Counted from the first letter of the stretch, positions 1 through 9,160 are shown. The stretch is 64,000 nucleotides of DNA from an uncultured Bacteroides sp. (GCA_900542985.1 UQPQ01000008.1:8490-72489), one strand, 5' to 3'. Program-made: numbers and translations. The notes: generated from the letters alone by a model not told the origin.

Positions 1-1
1 A

Positions 2-73
2 ACATGGAATACATATTATACTTCATCTATTGCCTGGTATAAAGCTGTTGGATGGGAAGAAGTAATGAATTGA
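2..73 (+). CDS. C-terminal fragment of an unidentified gene
   Basis: The window opens inside a reading frame that ends at a TGA at 71-73; the last residues read AWYKAVGWEEVMN. Only 23 codons are visible, so I cannot name the family. It lies 12 nt upstream of the next ATG on the same strand, so it is probably the upstream member of the same transcription unit. The other two forward frames close earlier or do not give a longer run. Confidence 0.5.
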   Translation, partial: TWNTYYTSSIAWYKAVGWEEVMN

Positions 74-85
74 TTCTGATTTAAT

Positions 86-1072
86 ATGGCAAGAAAATCT
101 TTTTTTTATCTATGGAGCGTATTGGGGGTATGCTGTTTGTGCGGGTGTTCGGATAAATCGCAAACAGCAGACGAGGTGACGGTAGTTGTCGCCGGTGATT
201 TGCATTTTGATTTACCTCCCGAAACGGATCAGTATTATCATGTACGTGCAATTAATAATATAGAAGGTAAATTCTGCTTTCCACAAGATGCTCCTCAGGA
301 AATAGCAGGAACTACAGTCAGCAAACTGGATGGAGTTATTGTAGCAGGAGATATGTTTGATAAACCTCATCCCGATATACTGGATTTATATCGTCAGCGT
401 TATGAAAGAAAGGAAGGGGATAAAAGTGTGAATTATCCTGTATATCCCGGATTCGGGAACCATGATATCGACCCTATATCCGGAGACTCTATGGCTAATC
501 TGACGGGAAGGGCTTTCAATCTGTATTATTTGGATTCTTTGCTGTTGGAGAAATTGCAGCATAAAGAGATCTTGAACGTACATCCGTCAAGCCGCAGTTA
601 TTCATGGAATATCGGTCATGTACATTTTGTGCAGGCTCAACGCTTCTCGGGAGATACCGTATTGGGCGAAGCGAATTGGAAATGGCTGGAAGATGACTTG
701 GAAAAATATGCCTCAAAAGGTAATCCGGTGGTATATATACAGCACTATGGCGTGGATGATTGGGCGATTAAATGGTGGCCTGAAAGTGCCAGAGAACGTT
801 TGTTCGACATTTTGGACCGTTATAACGTAGCTGCATTCCTGGTTGGACATACTCATGAACCTTCCGTACAGCATTATCGGGGGTATCCTATTTATCAAGT
901 GAACAATGCGTGGCCCGATGAGGATGGAAACGGATCGTTTGCTGTACTTAAAATAAAAGGAAATAAGGTGGGCATAGCACATTGCCGTTGGACGGACGAT
1001 AAAGGTAATTATGAAGTGGCTCCTCCTTTCCAGTATGAAACGTTACCCAGAAAAATTGATAAAACTAAATAG
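86..1072 (+). CDS. Metallophosphoesterase lipoprotein
   Basis: This 328-residue protein belongs to the calcineurin-like phosphoesterase superfamily. The conserved metal-binding motifs appear in the expected order: GDLH (residues 37-40), GDMFD (88-92), GNHD (124-127), a histidine at QHY (219-221) and GHTHE (254-258). The N-terminus has a hydrophobic signal followed by a cysteine-rich stretch (VCCLCGCS), so it is probably exported and lipidated; which cysteine is used is unclear. The substrate is unknown; family members cleave phosphomonoesters or phosphodiesters. It is only 11 nt upstream of rpe, suggesting co-transcription, although nothing links its function to the pentose phosphate pathway. 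Confidence 0.88.
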   Translation: MARKSFFYLWSVLGVCCLCGCSDKSQTADEVTVVVAGDLHFDLPPETDQYYHVRAINNIEGKFCFPQDAPQEIAGTTVSKLDGVIVAGDMFDKPHPDILDLYRQRYERKEGDKSVNYPVYPGFGNHDIDPISGDSMANLTGRAFNLYYLDSLLLEKLQHKEILNVHPSSRSYSWNIGHVHFVQAQRFSGDTVLGEANWKWLEDDLEKYASKGNPVVYIQHYGVDDWAIKWWPESARERLFDILDRYNVAAFLVGHTHEPSVQHYRGYPIYQVNNAWPDEDGNGSFAVLKIKGNKVGIAHCRWTDDKGNYEVAPPFQYETLPRKIDKTK

Positions 1073-1083
1073 ACTGTATTGAT

Positions 1084-1746
1084 ATGGCAAATGATTTGAA
1101 GATATCTCCATCGCTGCTGTCGGCAGACTTTGGAAATTTGAAAGCAGACTTGGATAAGATTAACCAAAGTGAGGCCGACTGGCTGCATATTGACATTATG
1201 GATGGGGTATTTGTTCCTAATATCTCTTTCGGATTTCCGGTATTGAAATACGTGGCAGAACTGTGTCAGAAACCGCTTGATGTGCATCTGATGATTGTAC
1301 AGCCCGAAAAGTTCATCAAGGAAGTGAAAGATTTGGGCACGATGATGATGAATGTGCATTTTGAAACTTGTCCGCATCTGCATCGCGTTGTACAGCAAAT
1401 CAAGGAGGCAGGAATGAAGGCAGGAGTTACATTGAATCCGTCTACACCTGTGTCTATGCTGGCTGATATTATTACCGAAGTAGATATGGTATTGCTGATG
1501 AGTGTAAACCCTGGATTTGGTGGTCAGAAGTTCATTCCACATACACTGAATAAAGTAAAAGAATTGCGTGAACTGATTGCGCGTACAGGCTCACATGCAT
1601 TGATTGAAGTCGATGGTGGAGTAAATCTGGAAACTGGTGCTCTATTGGCCGATGCTGGAGCTGATGTTCTGGTGGCAGGTAATGCTGTATTTAAGGCTCC
1701 CGATATGATTGATATGATTCATCAGTTGAAACAGTTGAAGAAGTAA
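1084..1746 (+). CDS. rpe: Ribulose-phosphate 3-epimerase
   Basis: The 220-residue product matches the full length of Rpe, the cytoplasmic TIM-barrel enzyme that interconverts D-ribulose 5-phosphate and D-xylulose 5-phosphate in the pentose phosphate pathway. Family motifs are clear: ISPSLLSADF at the start, the metal-binding HIDIMDG (35-41), VHLM with a second metal histidine (H68), the phosphate-binding loop NPGFGGQ, and VDGG near the C-terminus with the catalytic aspartate. It is followed after 3 nt by a comEC-like gene, an arrangement common in Bacteroidales, so the two are probably co-transcribed. Confidence 0.97.
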   Translation: MANDLKISPSLLSADFGNLKADLDKINQSEADWLHIDIMDGVFVPNISFGFPVLKYVAELCQKPLDVHLMIVQPEKFIKEVKDLGTMMMNVHFETCPHLHRVVQQIKEAGMKAGVTLNPSTPVSMLADIITEVDMVLLMSVNPGFGGQKFIPHTLNKVKELRELIARTGSHALIEVDGGVNLETGALLADAGADVLVAGNAVFKAPDMIDMIHQLKQLKK

Positions 1747-1749
1747 AGT

Positions 1750-3723
1750 GTGGCAGCTGTATCCACATTGACAGCTTATCCTATATTCCGGTTGACCCTT
1801 GCGCTGGCAACCGGAATCTTTTTATCGGAACGATTGTTTTCCGGATATCTTTCTGTGTCTTTTCTTTGGGGATGTTTACTTGCCGGTACTGCGTTGACAG
1901 CAGGATTGTATTTTATAGGAAAGTATCGTTCCCGTTTTTTCTTTGGTGGAATAATTTCCCTTTGTTTTATTATACTTGGTATGTTGCTTTCTACTCTTCG
2001 GGTAGAACAGGTGCGCTATGACTGGCTGGAAGAAGAGTGTGTCTATACAGCAATTGTAGAAGATATACCACAGCCTAAAAAGAAAACCCTGCAGGCCAAG
2101 GTACGGGTAATGGCACGGCAAGATACGCTTCAGAACTGCTGGATACCGGTAGACCGGTCTGTATTGTTGTATTGGATGCCCGATTCCTTGCAGGATACTC
2201 CTGCCATAGGAGACCGTATTTGTTTTCAGGCATGTATTCGTCGTCCTGCTTCGGCCGCTTTGCTTACCGGCTTTGACTATGGCAGATATTTGGAGGTACA
2301 GGGCGTGAGTGGAACTGCGGTAGCTTTTCGGGGAGACTGGAAGTTGTTGAAACGGGAAGCGGAGCTCACATTCAGACAGCGGGCACTTCTGCTGAGAGAG
2401 TCTATTGTGCAGAAGTACAGTGAGTGGGGGCTGACTGGTGAAGTACTGGCTGTGGTATCGGCTCTTACTGTGGGAGACAAGAGCGATTTGACACCGGAAC
2501 TGAAAGCGACCTATAGTGCAGCAGGGGTAAGTCATATTTTGGCATTGTCGGGACTTCATATAGGTATTCTGGCGATGATTCTTGGTGGTATTCTGTATCC
2601 GTTACGCTATTTGAGAGGCGGAAAGACAGGGATTGCTCTGGTGATAGTCAGTCTGTTGTGGGGATTTGCTTTTATGACAGGACTGAGTCCTTCTGTAGTT
2701 CGTGCTGTGACTATGTTCTCCTTATATATAATAGCTTCACTTTTTGTGGAAGATCGTTTCTCGGGTGGACATGCGTTGGTATTAGCTGCTTTTCTGATGT
2801 TGTTGTATCAACCTCTTTATTTGTTTGACGTCAGTTTCCAATTGTCGTTTATTGCTGTCTTGTCTATAATTCTGTTTTATCCGATATTTTCGTCTAAGTC
2901 GGTTCGCAATAAACCTTTAAAATATGTATGGAACACGATGGCTGTATCACTGGCAGCTCAGCTGGGTACCTTACCTTTGATATTGTATTATTTTGGAGCT
3001 TTTCCCACTTATTTTCTGTTGTCCAATTTGGTAGTAACTCCGCTTGCGGTTTGTATATTAGGTACTGCTCTATTGGCATTGTGTTTAGACATCTCGGCTG
3101 GGGTAGGGGTAAGCAGTCTGATTGTCGCTTGTTTGAAGGGAGGAGTAATTGCTCTTAATGAAACCATGGCATGGGTACAAGGTCTGTCTTCCTCACAGTT
3201 TACATCCATTTATTATTCGGAAACTCAGGTTGTGCTTTCTTTTTTACTGATAGCTTTCTTTTATTCTTGCTACAGAAAGTGGACTTTTCGTCGTTTATTG
3301 CCTTTTTTGATTGTACTGAATGTCTGGTTGGGGACGTTCCTTTCCGATAAGTTATTTCCGGAGCAGCATTATCTCTGTGTAGCCCGTTCTTCTGTATATA
3401 TTAAGCATGGGAGAGAACTTACGCTATTGGATAATTCTTCCGGTATCTATCAAGTCGGTTCATTGTCTGTGGGACTGATAGATGATGGCCGGTGGAGAGA
3501 AAAACAATCGGCTTTTCCATTGGAGTTGGATTATATATATGTATGTAGGGGATTTAAAGGTAGTCTGTCCGATCTGACCAGCGTCTTTTCTCCTCGTCAG
3601 ATTTTGTTCGATTCATCACTCAATGTTCGTTACAAGGAACGTTTGAAAGACGAATGCCGTGAAAGAGGTCTTTCTTATGCAGAGGTGGCGGAAGAAGGGA
3701 TGCTGATTGCACTGGAATCCTAA
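1750..3723 (+). CDS. comEC: ComEC/Rec2-family competence membrane protein
   Basis: This 657-residue polytopic membrane protein contains an N-terminal DUF4131-like region and the Competence domain with its signature LALSGLHIG near residues 264-272, followed by many hydrophobic segments. In naturally competent bacteria ComEC forms the inner-membrane channel for single-stranded DNA; here competence is not established. The C-terminal ~120 residues resemble the position of the metallo-beta-lactamase domain of longer ComEC proteins, but the HxHxDH metal motif is absent, so any nuclease role is doubtful. The start is a GTG three bases after the rpe stop, consistent with translational coupling. Confidence 0.9.
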   Translation: MAAVSTLTAYPIFRLTLALATGIFLSERLFSGYLSVSFLWGCLLAGTALTAGLYFIGKYRSRFFFGGIISLCFIILGMLLSTLRVEQVRYDWLEEECVYTAIVEDIPQPKKKTLQAKVRVMARQDTLQNCWIPVDRSVLLYWMPDSLQDTPAIGDRICFQACIRRPASAALLTGFDYGRYLEVQGVSGTAVAFRGDWKLLKREAELTFRQRALLLRESIVQKYSEWGLTGEVLAVVSALTVGDKSDLTPELKATYSAAGVSHILALSGLHIGILAMILGGILYPLRYLRGGKTGIALVIVSLLWGFAFMTGLSPSVVRAVTMFSLYIIASLFVEDRFSGGHALVLAAFLMLLYQPLYLFDVSFQLSFIAVLSIILFYPIFSSKSVRNKPLKYVWNTMAVSLAAQLGTLPLILYYFGAFPTYFLLSNLVVTPLAVCILGTALLALCLDISAGVGVSSLIVACLKGGVIALNETMAWVQGLSSSQFTSIYYSETQVVLSFLLIAFFYSCYRKWTFRRLLPFLIVLNVWLGTFLSDKLFPEQHYLCVARSSVYIKHGRELTLLDNSSGIYQVGSLSVGLIDDGRWREKQSAFPLELDYIYVCRGFKGSLSDLTSVFSPRQILFDSSLNVRYKERLKDECRERGLSYAEVAEEGMLIALES

Positions 3724-3862
3724 CAGTGGAATATAACTCGCATTGTGCAAAATCGGCCAATGAGTAATTGTCATTCCTGGAAAGAATAAAAACTTCAAAC
3801 TTTACCTGTATGTAATCGGCTGATTTTGTAGATAACTCCAGGTAGAATCAGAATAAAATTTG

Positions 3863-3870
3863 TATTTTTG
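3863..3870 (+). promoter_or_regulatory. Putative promoter -7 box of the DHH gene
   Basis: TATTTTTG fits the Bacteroides sigma-ABfr -7 consensus TAnnTTTG and lies 23 nt before the ATG at 3894. No TTTG lies at the ideal -33 spacing, so the promoter is only partly matched. Confidence 0.5.
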
Positions 3871-3893
3871 CTGCTTCAAAAATTTATACACAT

Positions 3894-4934
3894 ATGTTAT
3901 CAAAAGTAATACTTCAGGCCAATATTGATAAAGTAGAGAAATACTTTGACCGAGCAGACAAAATAGTAATTGTTACACATGTGTCTCCCGATGGAGATGC
4001 TTTGGGATCTTCACTGGGACTATACCACTTTTTGGAAGGACAGGAAAAGAATGTTCACGTTATAGTACCTAATGCTTTTCCCGACTTTCTTCGTTGGATG
4101 CCTGGAGCAAAAGATATTATCCGATATGATAAATATGCTGAATTTGCCGATCAGTTGATTGCAGAAGCTGATGTAATCTGCTGTTTGGATTTCAATGCTC
4201 TCTCGCGCATTGACGCTGTAGCAGCATCAGTGGCAAAAGCAGAAGGACGTAAAGTGATGATTGACCATCATCTGAATCCGGAACCATTCTGTAAAGTAAC
4301 GATTTCTCATCCGGAAATATCATCAACTTCTGAGCTGATTTTTCGTTTGATTTGTCGTTTGGGATATTTTAGTGATATTACCCGCGAAGGAGCTGAATGT
4401 ATTTATACCGGAATGATGACCGATACAGGAGGTTTCAGCTACAACTCCAATAATCGTGAAATCTACTTTATTATCAGCGAGCTTCTGTCGAAAGGAATCG
4501 ATAAGGATGCGATTTACCGAAAAGTTTTCAATACTTATTCCGAAGGCCGTTTGCGTTTGATGGGTTATGTACTGTACGATAAAATGGAAGTATTCCCTCA
4601 ATTCCGCTCTTCACTGATTTGGCTTACCCGTGAAGAACAAGGTAAGTTCCAGTATGTGAAAGGAGATACAGAGGGTTTTGTCAATATTCCCTTGCAGATG
4701 AAAGGAATTTGTTTCTCTGTATTCCTGCGTGAAGATGCAGAGAAGAATATGATTAAAGTTTCACTTCGTTCTGTAGGTAATTTCCCTTGCAACAAGGTTG
4801 CGGCAGAGTTCTTCAATGGAGGCGGACATCTGAATGCCTCGGGTGGAGAGTTTTATGGCACGATGGAAGAAGCTATAGGACTGTTTAAGCAGGCTTTGGT
4901 AAAATATGAGGATTTGTTGTTGAAAAACGAATGA
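3894..4934 (+). CDS. nrnA: DHH/DHHA1 phosphoesterase (NrnA-type)
   Basis: A 346-residue cytoplasmic DHH-family phosphoesterase of the NrnA type, which degrades short oligoribonucleotides (nanoRNA) and dephosphorylates pAp. The DHH domain shows THVSPDGDALGSS (28-40), CLDFN (97-101) and the name-giving DHH at 124-126; the DHHA1 domain carries GGGHLNASGG near 309-318. Length and domain order are normal. It stands alone between comEC and a lipoprotein gene and has its own -7 promoter box. Cyclic-di-AMP phosphodiesterase activity is known in some relatives and cannot be excluded. Confidence 0.92.
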   Translation: MLSKVILQANIDKVEKYFDRADKIVIVTHVSPDGDALGSSLGLYHFLEGQEKNVHVIVPNAFPDFLRWMPGAKDIIRYDKYAEFADQLIAEADVICCLDFNALSRIDAVAASVAKAEGRKVMIDHHLNPEPFCKVTISHPEISSTSELIFRLICRLGYFSDITREGAECIYTGMMTDTGGFSYNSNNREIYFIISELLSKGIDKDAIYRKVFNTYSEGRLRLMGYVLYDKMEVFPQFRSSLIWLTREEQGKFQYVKGDTEGFVNIPLQMKGICFSVFLREDAEKNMIKVSLRSVGNFPCNKVAAEFFNGGGHLNASGGEFYGTMEEAIGLFKQALVKYEDLLLKNE

Positions 4935-5005
4935 AAGAAATCTCCCTTGAACGTTAAATAATTCATAATACGATAAAAAAGGAAGGTGTATATTAACCAT
5001 TTTAT

Positions 5006-5013
5006 TACTTTTG
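5006..5013 (+). promoter_or_regulatory. Putative -7 box of the DUF4827 gene
   Basis: TACTTTTG matches TAnnTTTG and lies 20 nt before the ATG at 5034. It sits downstream of the in-frame ATG at 4986, which argues that 5034 is the real start. Confidence 0.5.
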
Positions 5014-5033
5014 TCGTGATAAAACGAATAAAA

Positions 5034-5729
5034 ATGAAAAAGATAAATTTTGTATTTACCATAGTATGTGCGTTGGCTTTTTGTTTACAGAGTTGTAACA
5101 ATGGCAAAACGTATGCGGAGATGAAAGAAGAAGAAGCAGATGCTATTAATGCATGGATTAGCCGTAACAACATTAATGTAATCAGTGAAAAAGACTTCTA
5201 TGCGCAGGATACAATGACAACAGAAAACCAGTATGTTCTGTTTGAAGAAAGCGGTGTATACATGAATATTATTCAGAAAGGTCCGAAGTATACCGAAGGA
5301 GAACATGCAGGCGAATATAAAGGAAAGGTACTGGGAGATGGCTCACAGGAAATACTTTCTCGCTTTGTGGAGGTTGCTATGCAGGAACGTTCTGATTTGG
5401 GCATGGCTGTGGGTGATACTTTACTGGCTAATATGGGAGTTCTTAACCCCGACTATTATATCTATGATGAGGAATTTAAGGTTACAATAGACGGTACTTC
5501 TTATTCGGCTACTTTTCAGGGACGCTCGCTGATGTATAATCAGTATGGCAGTACTGCGGTTCCTACCGGATGGCTGATTCCGTTGAAGTATGTGAAGCCT
5601 TTCCGAACTACCTCAAGTGAACAGGTTACACGAGTACGTTTGATTGTTCCTCATGGTCAGGGTTCCTCTACGGCTTCCAAGTATGTATATCCTTGTTTCT
5701 ATGAACTTACTTATAATTTAGGAAAATAA
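5034..5729 (+). CDS. DUF4827-family lipoprotein
   Basis: A 231-residue exported protein with a classical lipoprotein signal (MKKINFVF..., LQSC) and a body resembling the Bacteroidales DUF4827 family, which has an FKBP-like fold but no demonstrated prolyl isomerase activity. A longer in-frame start at 4986 would place 16 residues before the signal peptide and upstream of the putative promoter, so 5034 is preferred. It ends 5 nt before the phosphoglucosamine mutase gene, so the two are probably translated from one message. The function is unknown; it is presumably anchored to the periplasmic or outer face of the envelope. Confidence 0.85.
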   Translation: MKKINFVFTIVCALAFCLQSCNNGKTYAEMKEEEADAINAWISRNNINVISEKDFYAQDTMTTENQYVLFEESGVYMNIIQKGPKYTEGEHAGEYKGKVLGDGSQEILSRFVEVAMQERSDLGMAVGDTLLANMGVLNPDYYIYDEEFKVTIDGTSYSATFQGRSLMYNQYGSTAVPTGWLIPLKYVKPFRTTSSEQVTRVRLIVPHGQGSSTASKYVYPCFYELTYNLGK

Positions 5730-5734
5730 TTGTC

Positions 5735-7123
5735 ATGACACTGATTAAATCTATTTCCGGTATTCGCGGAACCATCGGGGGAAAAGCCGGAGAAGGACTG
5801 AATCCGCTTGATATTGTAAAGTTTACTTCGGCTTATGCTACGCTGATTCGTAAAACAACTACTGTAAAAAGTAATAAGATTGTAGTTGGACGTGATGCAC
5901 GTATCTCTGGAGAGATGGTGAAGAACGTAGTATGTGGAACTTTGATGGGGATGGGATTTGATGTGGTAAACATCGGTCTGGCTTCTACACCGACCACAGA
6001 GCTCGCTGTAACAATGGAAGGTGCTTGCGGTGGTATCATTCTTACTGCCAGCCATAATCCGAAACAATGGAATGCATTGAAACTGCTGAATGAGCATGGA
6101 GAATTCCTGAATGCTGAAGAAGGAAATGAAGTGTTGCGCATTGCAGAAGCCGAAGCATTTGATTTTGCGGATATTGATCATATTGGCAAGTATACTGAAG
6201 ATAATACATATAATCAGAAACATATTGACAGTGTATTGGCTTTGAAGTTAGTGGATGTGGAAGCTATCCGCAAGGCTGATTTCCGTGTCGCTATCGATTG
6301 TGTGAATTCGGTGGGAGGAATTATTCTTCCTCAGTTGTTGGAGCGCCTGGGAGTACAGCATGTAGAAAAATTGTATTGTGAACCGACCGGTGATTTTCAG
6401 CATAATCCGGAACCTCTTGAAAAGAACTTGGGTGATATCATGAACCTGATGAAGGGAGGAAAGGCTGATGTGGCTTTTGTGGTAGACCCGGATGTTGACC
6501 GTCTGGCTATGATTTGCGAAGACGGAACAATGTATGGCGAGGAATATACATTGGTTACTGTGGCTGATTATGTATTGAAACATACTCCAGGTAATACTGT
6601 ATCTAACTTGAGTTCTACTCGTGCTTTACGCGATGTGACCCGTAAATATGGTGCTGAATATAATGCGTCGGCAGTAGGTGAGGTAAATGTAGTGACCAAG
6701 ATGAAAGATACTCATGCTGTAATTGGAGGTGAAGGAAATGGTGGTGTAATTTATCCTGAATCTCACTACGGACGTGATGCTTTGGTAGGTATTGCTCTTT
6801 TCCTTAGTCATCTGGCACATGAAGGCAAGAAGGTGAGTGAATTGCGTGCCGGATATCCTAACTATTTTATTGCTAAGAACCGTATCGATCTGACACCGGA
6901 AACAGATGTAGATGCTATCCTTGCAAAAGTGAAAGAACTCTACAAAAATGAAGAGATAAACGATATTGATGGTGTGAAGATTGATTTTCCGGATAAATGG
7001 GTACATTTGCGTAAGAGTAATACAGAGCCTATTATCCGTGTCTATTCGGAAGCTGCTACTATGGAGGCGGCCGATGAGTTGGGTAAACAGATTATGGATA
7101 TTGTGTACAGCCTGGCTAAGTAA
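5735..7123 (+). CDS. glmM: Phosphoglucosamine mutase / alpha-D-phosphohexomutase
   Basis: A 462-residue alpha-D-phosphohexomutase. GlmM converts glucosamine 6-phosphate to glucosamine 1-phosphate, a step towards UDP-GlcNAc used for peptidoglycan and lipid A. The catalytic phosphoserine loop is ILTASHNP (Ser106), the Mg-binding loop is DPDVDR (251-256), the sugar-binding loop is GEGNGGV, and the phosphate-binding loop is SNTEPIIRV near the C-terminus. The metal loop DPDVDR differs from the DGDADR of textbook GlmM, so phosphomannomutase or phosphoglucomutase activity is a possible alternative. A terminator follows directly. Confidence 0.88.
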   Translation: MTLIKSISGIRGTIGGKAGEGLNPLDIVKFTSAYATLIRKTTTVKSNKIVVGRDARISGEMVKNVVCGTLMGMGFDVVNIGLASTPTTELAVTMEGACGGIILTASHNPKQWNALKLLNEHGEFLNAEEGNEVLRIAEAEAFDFADIDHIGKYTEDNTYNQKHIDSVLALKLVDVEAIRKADFRVAIDCVNSVGGIILPQLLERLGVQHVEKLYCEPTGDFQHNPEPLEKNLGDIMNLMKGGKADVAFVVDPDVDRLAMICEDGTMYGEEYTLVTVADYVLKHTPGNTVSNLSSTRALRDVTRKYGAEYNASAVGEVNVVTKMKDTHAVIGGEGNGGVIYPESHYGRDALVGIALFLSHLAHEGKKVSELRAGYPNYFIAKNRIDLTPETDVDAILAKVKELYKNEEINDIDGVKIDFPDKWVHLRKSNTEPIIRVYSEAATMEAADELGKQIMDIVYSLAK

Positions 7124-7147
7124 GAATAATTTTTTTGAGTGATATAG

Positions 7148-7188
7148 CCCCATCAGACAGAAATCTTTGTTTGATGGGGTATTTCTTT
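7148..7188 (+). terminator. Rho-independent terminator of glmM
   Basis: An 8-bp stem CCCCATCA (7148-7155) pairs with TGATGGGG (7172-7179) and is followed by a T-rich tract. Its 3' arm overlaps the -33 box of the following gene's promoter. Confidence 0.75.
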
Positions 7189-7200
7189 TTGTTACATTTG
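7170..7200 (+). promoter_or_regulatory. Promoter of the GH16 gene
   Basis: TTTG (7170-7173), a 19-nt spacer and TACATTTG (7193-7200) give a full match to the Bacteroides -33/-7 consensus. The predicted RNA start is about 20 nt before the ATG at 7230. Confidence 0.75.
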
Positions 7201-7229
7201 CCATCATTTTATCAAGAAACAAATACTAT

Positions 7230-8006
7230 ATGAGAAAAACACTTTTATCGGTAGCAGCTTTACTTTGCATGCTTACTGCTTGTACGAAAAACACGAATGA
7301 ATGGGAGTTGGTATGGTCGGATGAGTTTGACGGAGAGGTAATTGATACAACGTGCTGGAGCAAAATACCTCGGGGAACATCCGACTGGGATAATTATATG
7401 TCTGATTTTGATTCATGCTATGCTTTGCGTGACGGTAATCTGGTCTTGAGGGGTATTGTGAATTATACTCAAAAGAATGATACGGCTCAATATCTCACCG
7501 GAGGACTTTATACACAAGGAAAACAAATGTTTACAGGTGGAAGAATGGAAATAAGAGCCAAGTTACAGGCGGGACGTGGAGTCTGGCCGGCGATATGGAT
7601 GCTTCCTGAAAATATCAAATGGCCTGATGGAGGAGAAATTGATATCATGGAACGTTTGAATTATGATACAATAGCTTACCAGACCGTACATTCTTCTTAT
7701 ACGCTGAAAGGAAATGGTAACGATACCATTCCACCTCATTTTGGAACACATACCATCAATCCTCAGGATTATAATATTTATTCTGTAGATATTTATCCAG
7801 ATAGTTTGGTCTTTGCAGTCAACGGTAGTCATACTTTTACTTATCCTCGTATTGAAACTGATGAACCTGGACAGTTTCCCTTCTATTGTCCTTACTATCT
7901 GTTGATTGATATGCAACTTGGAGGCTCATGGGTAGGACAGGTCGACCCGAAAGATCTTCCGGTAGAGATGTGGGTGGATTGGGTGAAATATTACCGAAAA
8001 CGCTAG
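7230..8006 (+). CDS. Glycoside hydrolase family 16 lipoprotein
   Basis: A 258-residue lipoprotein (signal MRKTLLSVAALLCMLTAC, lipidated Cys18) with a GH16 jelly-roll domain. The catalytic signature EIDIME (136-141) holds the nucleophile and acid/base glutamates. GH16 enzymes cleave beta-1,3 or beta-1,4 glucans and galactans such as laminarin, lichenan, agar or porphyran; the exact substrate cannot be read from the motif. There is no SusC/SusD pair beside it, so it is an isolated hydrolase rather than part of a visible polysaccharide locus. The start at 7230 follows a strong promoter and gives a proper signal peptide. Its stop codon overlaps that of the convergent hemW gene. Confidence 0.9.
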   Translation: MRKTLLSVAALLCMLTACTKNTNEWELVWSDEFDGEVIDTTCWSKIPRGTSDWDNYMSDFDSCYALRDGNLVLRGIVNYTQKNDTAQYLTGGLYTQGKQMFTGGRMEIRAKLQAGRGVWPAIWMLPENIKWPDGGEIDIMERLNYDTIAYQTVHSSYTLKGNGNDTIPPHFGTHTINPQDYNIYSVDIYPDSLVFAVNGSHTFTYPRIETDEPGQFPFYCPYYLLIDMQLGGSWVGQVDPKDLPVEMWVDWVKYYRKR

Positions 8007-9136
8007 TCTTCTACCCAAAGCATATCACTCATGATTCCGTCGGATACAAAGATACCCGATTCGGTCAGGCGCAGGACATGATTGGTTATCTCTAACTTCC
8101 CTTGTTTTAAGTGAGGCTGAGCCATCCGCAAGCAGTATTGGTAGAGAGAATCACCGAAATCGGACTTTAACTTGGATAGGGGCATTCCCCAAGAGGTGCG
8201 GATGGTAGTAATCACAAAATCATTATACCGGGTGTACAGATCGAGTTCTTCTATCTCGTACTCCGGTTTTTTTTGTTCAATACCTTGAATGTATTTCTCA
8301 ATAGAAGCTACGTTCCATTGGCGGGAATGGCCATTATAGGAATGGGCAGAGGCGCCACATCCTAAATACTTTTTTCCCGTCCAGTAACTGGAGTTGTGAC
8401 GTGAATGGAAGCCGGGAAGGCTAAAATTGGAGATTTCATAATGCTGGTATCCATGTTCTTTCAGTCGGTGTATGAGTGTGGTAAAGAGAGAAACGCTGAG
8501 ATCTTCTTCTACCTCTTCTACTTGATGTTGTTGTCGCAGTTTCCACAAAGGGGTACCTTCTTCGTAAATTAGATGATAGGCTGAAATATGTTCGGGTTTC
8601 ATTTCAAGAGCCTGTTGCAGGTCTTTTTCCCAACCTGCCATGGTTTCTCCTGGAAGGCCATACATCAGGTCAATACTGATATTGTGGAAACCGGCTTCCC
8701 GGCACCGAATGAAGGCCTCAATGGCCTGCTGAGCCGTATGACGTCGTTGAAGCAGTTTCAGTGTATTTTCGTTGAATGTCTGTATCCCTATGCTAAGCCG
8801 GTTGAAAGGCAAGGTACGCAACATGTGTATGTATTCCGGACTTAAATCATCAGGATTAGCTTCCAATGTAATTTCTGCTTCTGGACTGATAGGATATATT
8901 TTATATAAGGATGAAAAAATACGTTCAAAATCCTCTTTGGCAAGTTGTGATGGAGTTCCTCCTCCGAAATAAATGGTTTCTATTCTTTCTTCGTCGAGAT
9001 AATCACGTCGTAATTCCAATTCCTGACACAGTGCATCAATATAAGCAGCTTTCTTTTCACTTCTTGTTGAAGAGAAGAAATCACAATAGATGCATCGTTT
9101 CTTACAAAACGGAATATGAAGATAAATACCTGCCAT
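8003..9136 (-). CDS. hemW: Radical SAM protein HemW
   Basis: A 377-residue radical SAM protein. The cluster motif CKKRCIYC (Cys11, Cys15, Cys18) lies right at the N-terminus, followed by FGGGTPS and the HemN-like C-terminal domain. It was often annotated as oxygen-independent coproporphyrinogen III oxidase, but this short form with three cysteines and N-terminal cluster is typical of HemW, a heme-binding protein thought to deliver heme, rather than of HemN. It converges on the GH16 gene with a 4-nt overlap, so neither gene has room for an intergenic terminator. Confidence 0.92.
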   Translation of the reverse strand: MAGIYLHIPFCKKRCIYCDFFSSTRSEKKAAYIDALCQELELRRDYLDEERIETIYFGGGTPSQLAKEDFERIFSSLYKIYPISPEAEITLEANPDDLSPEYIHMLRTLPFNRLSIGIQTFNENTLKLLQRRHTAQQAIEAFIRCREAGFHNISIDLMYGLPGETMAGWEKDLQQALEMKPEHISAYHLIYEEGTPLWKLRQQHQVEEVEEDLSVSLFTTLIHRLKEHGYQHYEISNFSLPGFHSRHNSSYWTGKKYLGCGASAHSYNGHSRQWNVASIEKYIQGIEQKKPEYEIEELDLYTRYNDFVITTIRTSWGMPLSKLKSDFGDSLYQYCLRMAQPHLKQGKLEITNHVLRLTESGIFVSDGIMSDMLWVED

Positions 9137-9160
9137 AGTTGTGGATTTTTATTTCTTCGG

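Noticed and set aside
4986..5033. N-terminal extension of the DUF4827 lipoprotein
   Set aside because: It would lie before the signal peptide and upstream of the putative promoter, so the ATG at 5034 is used.
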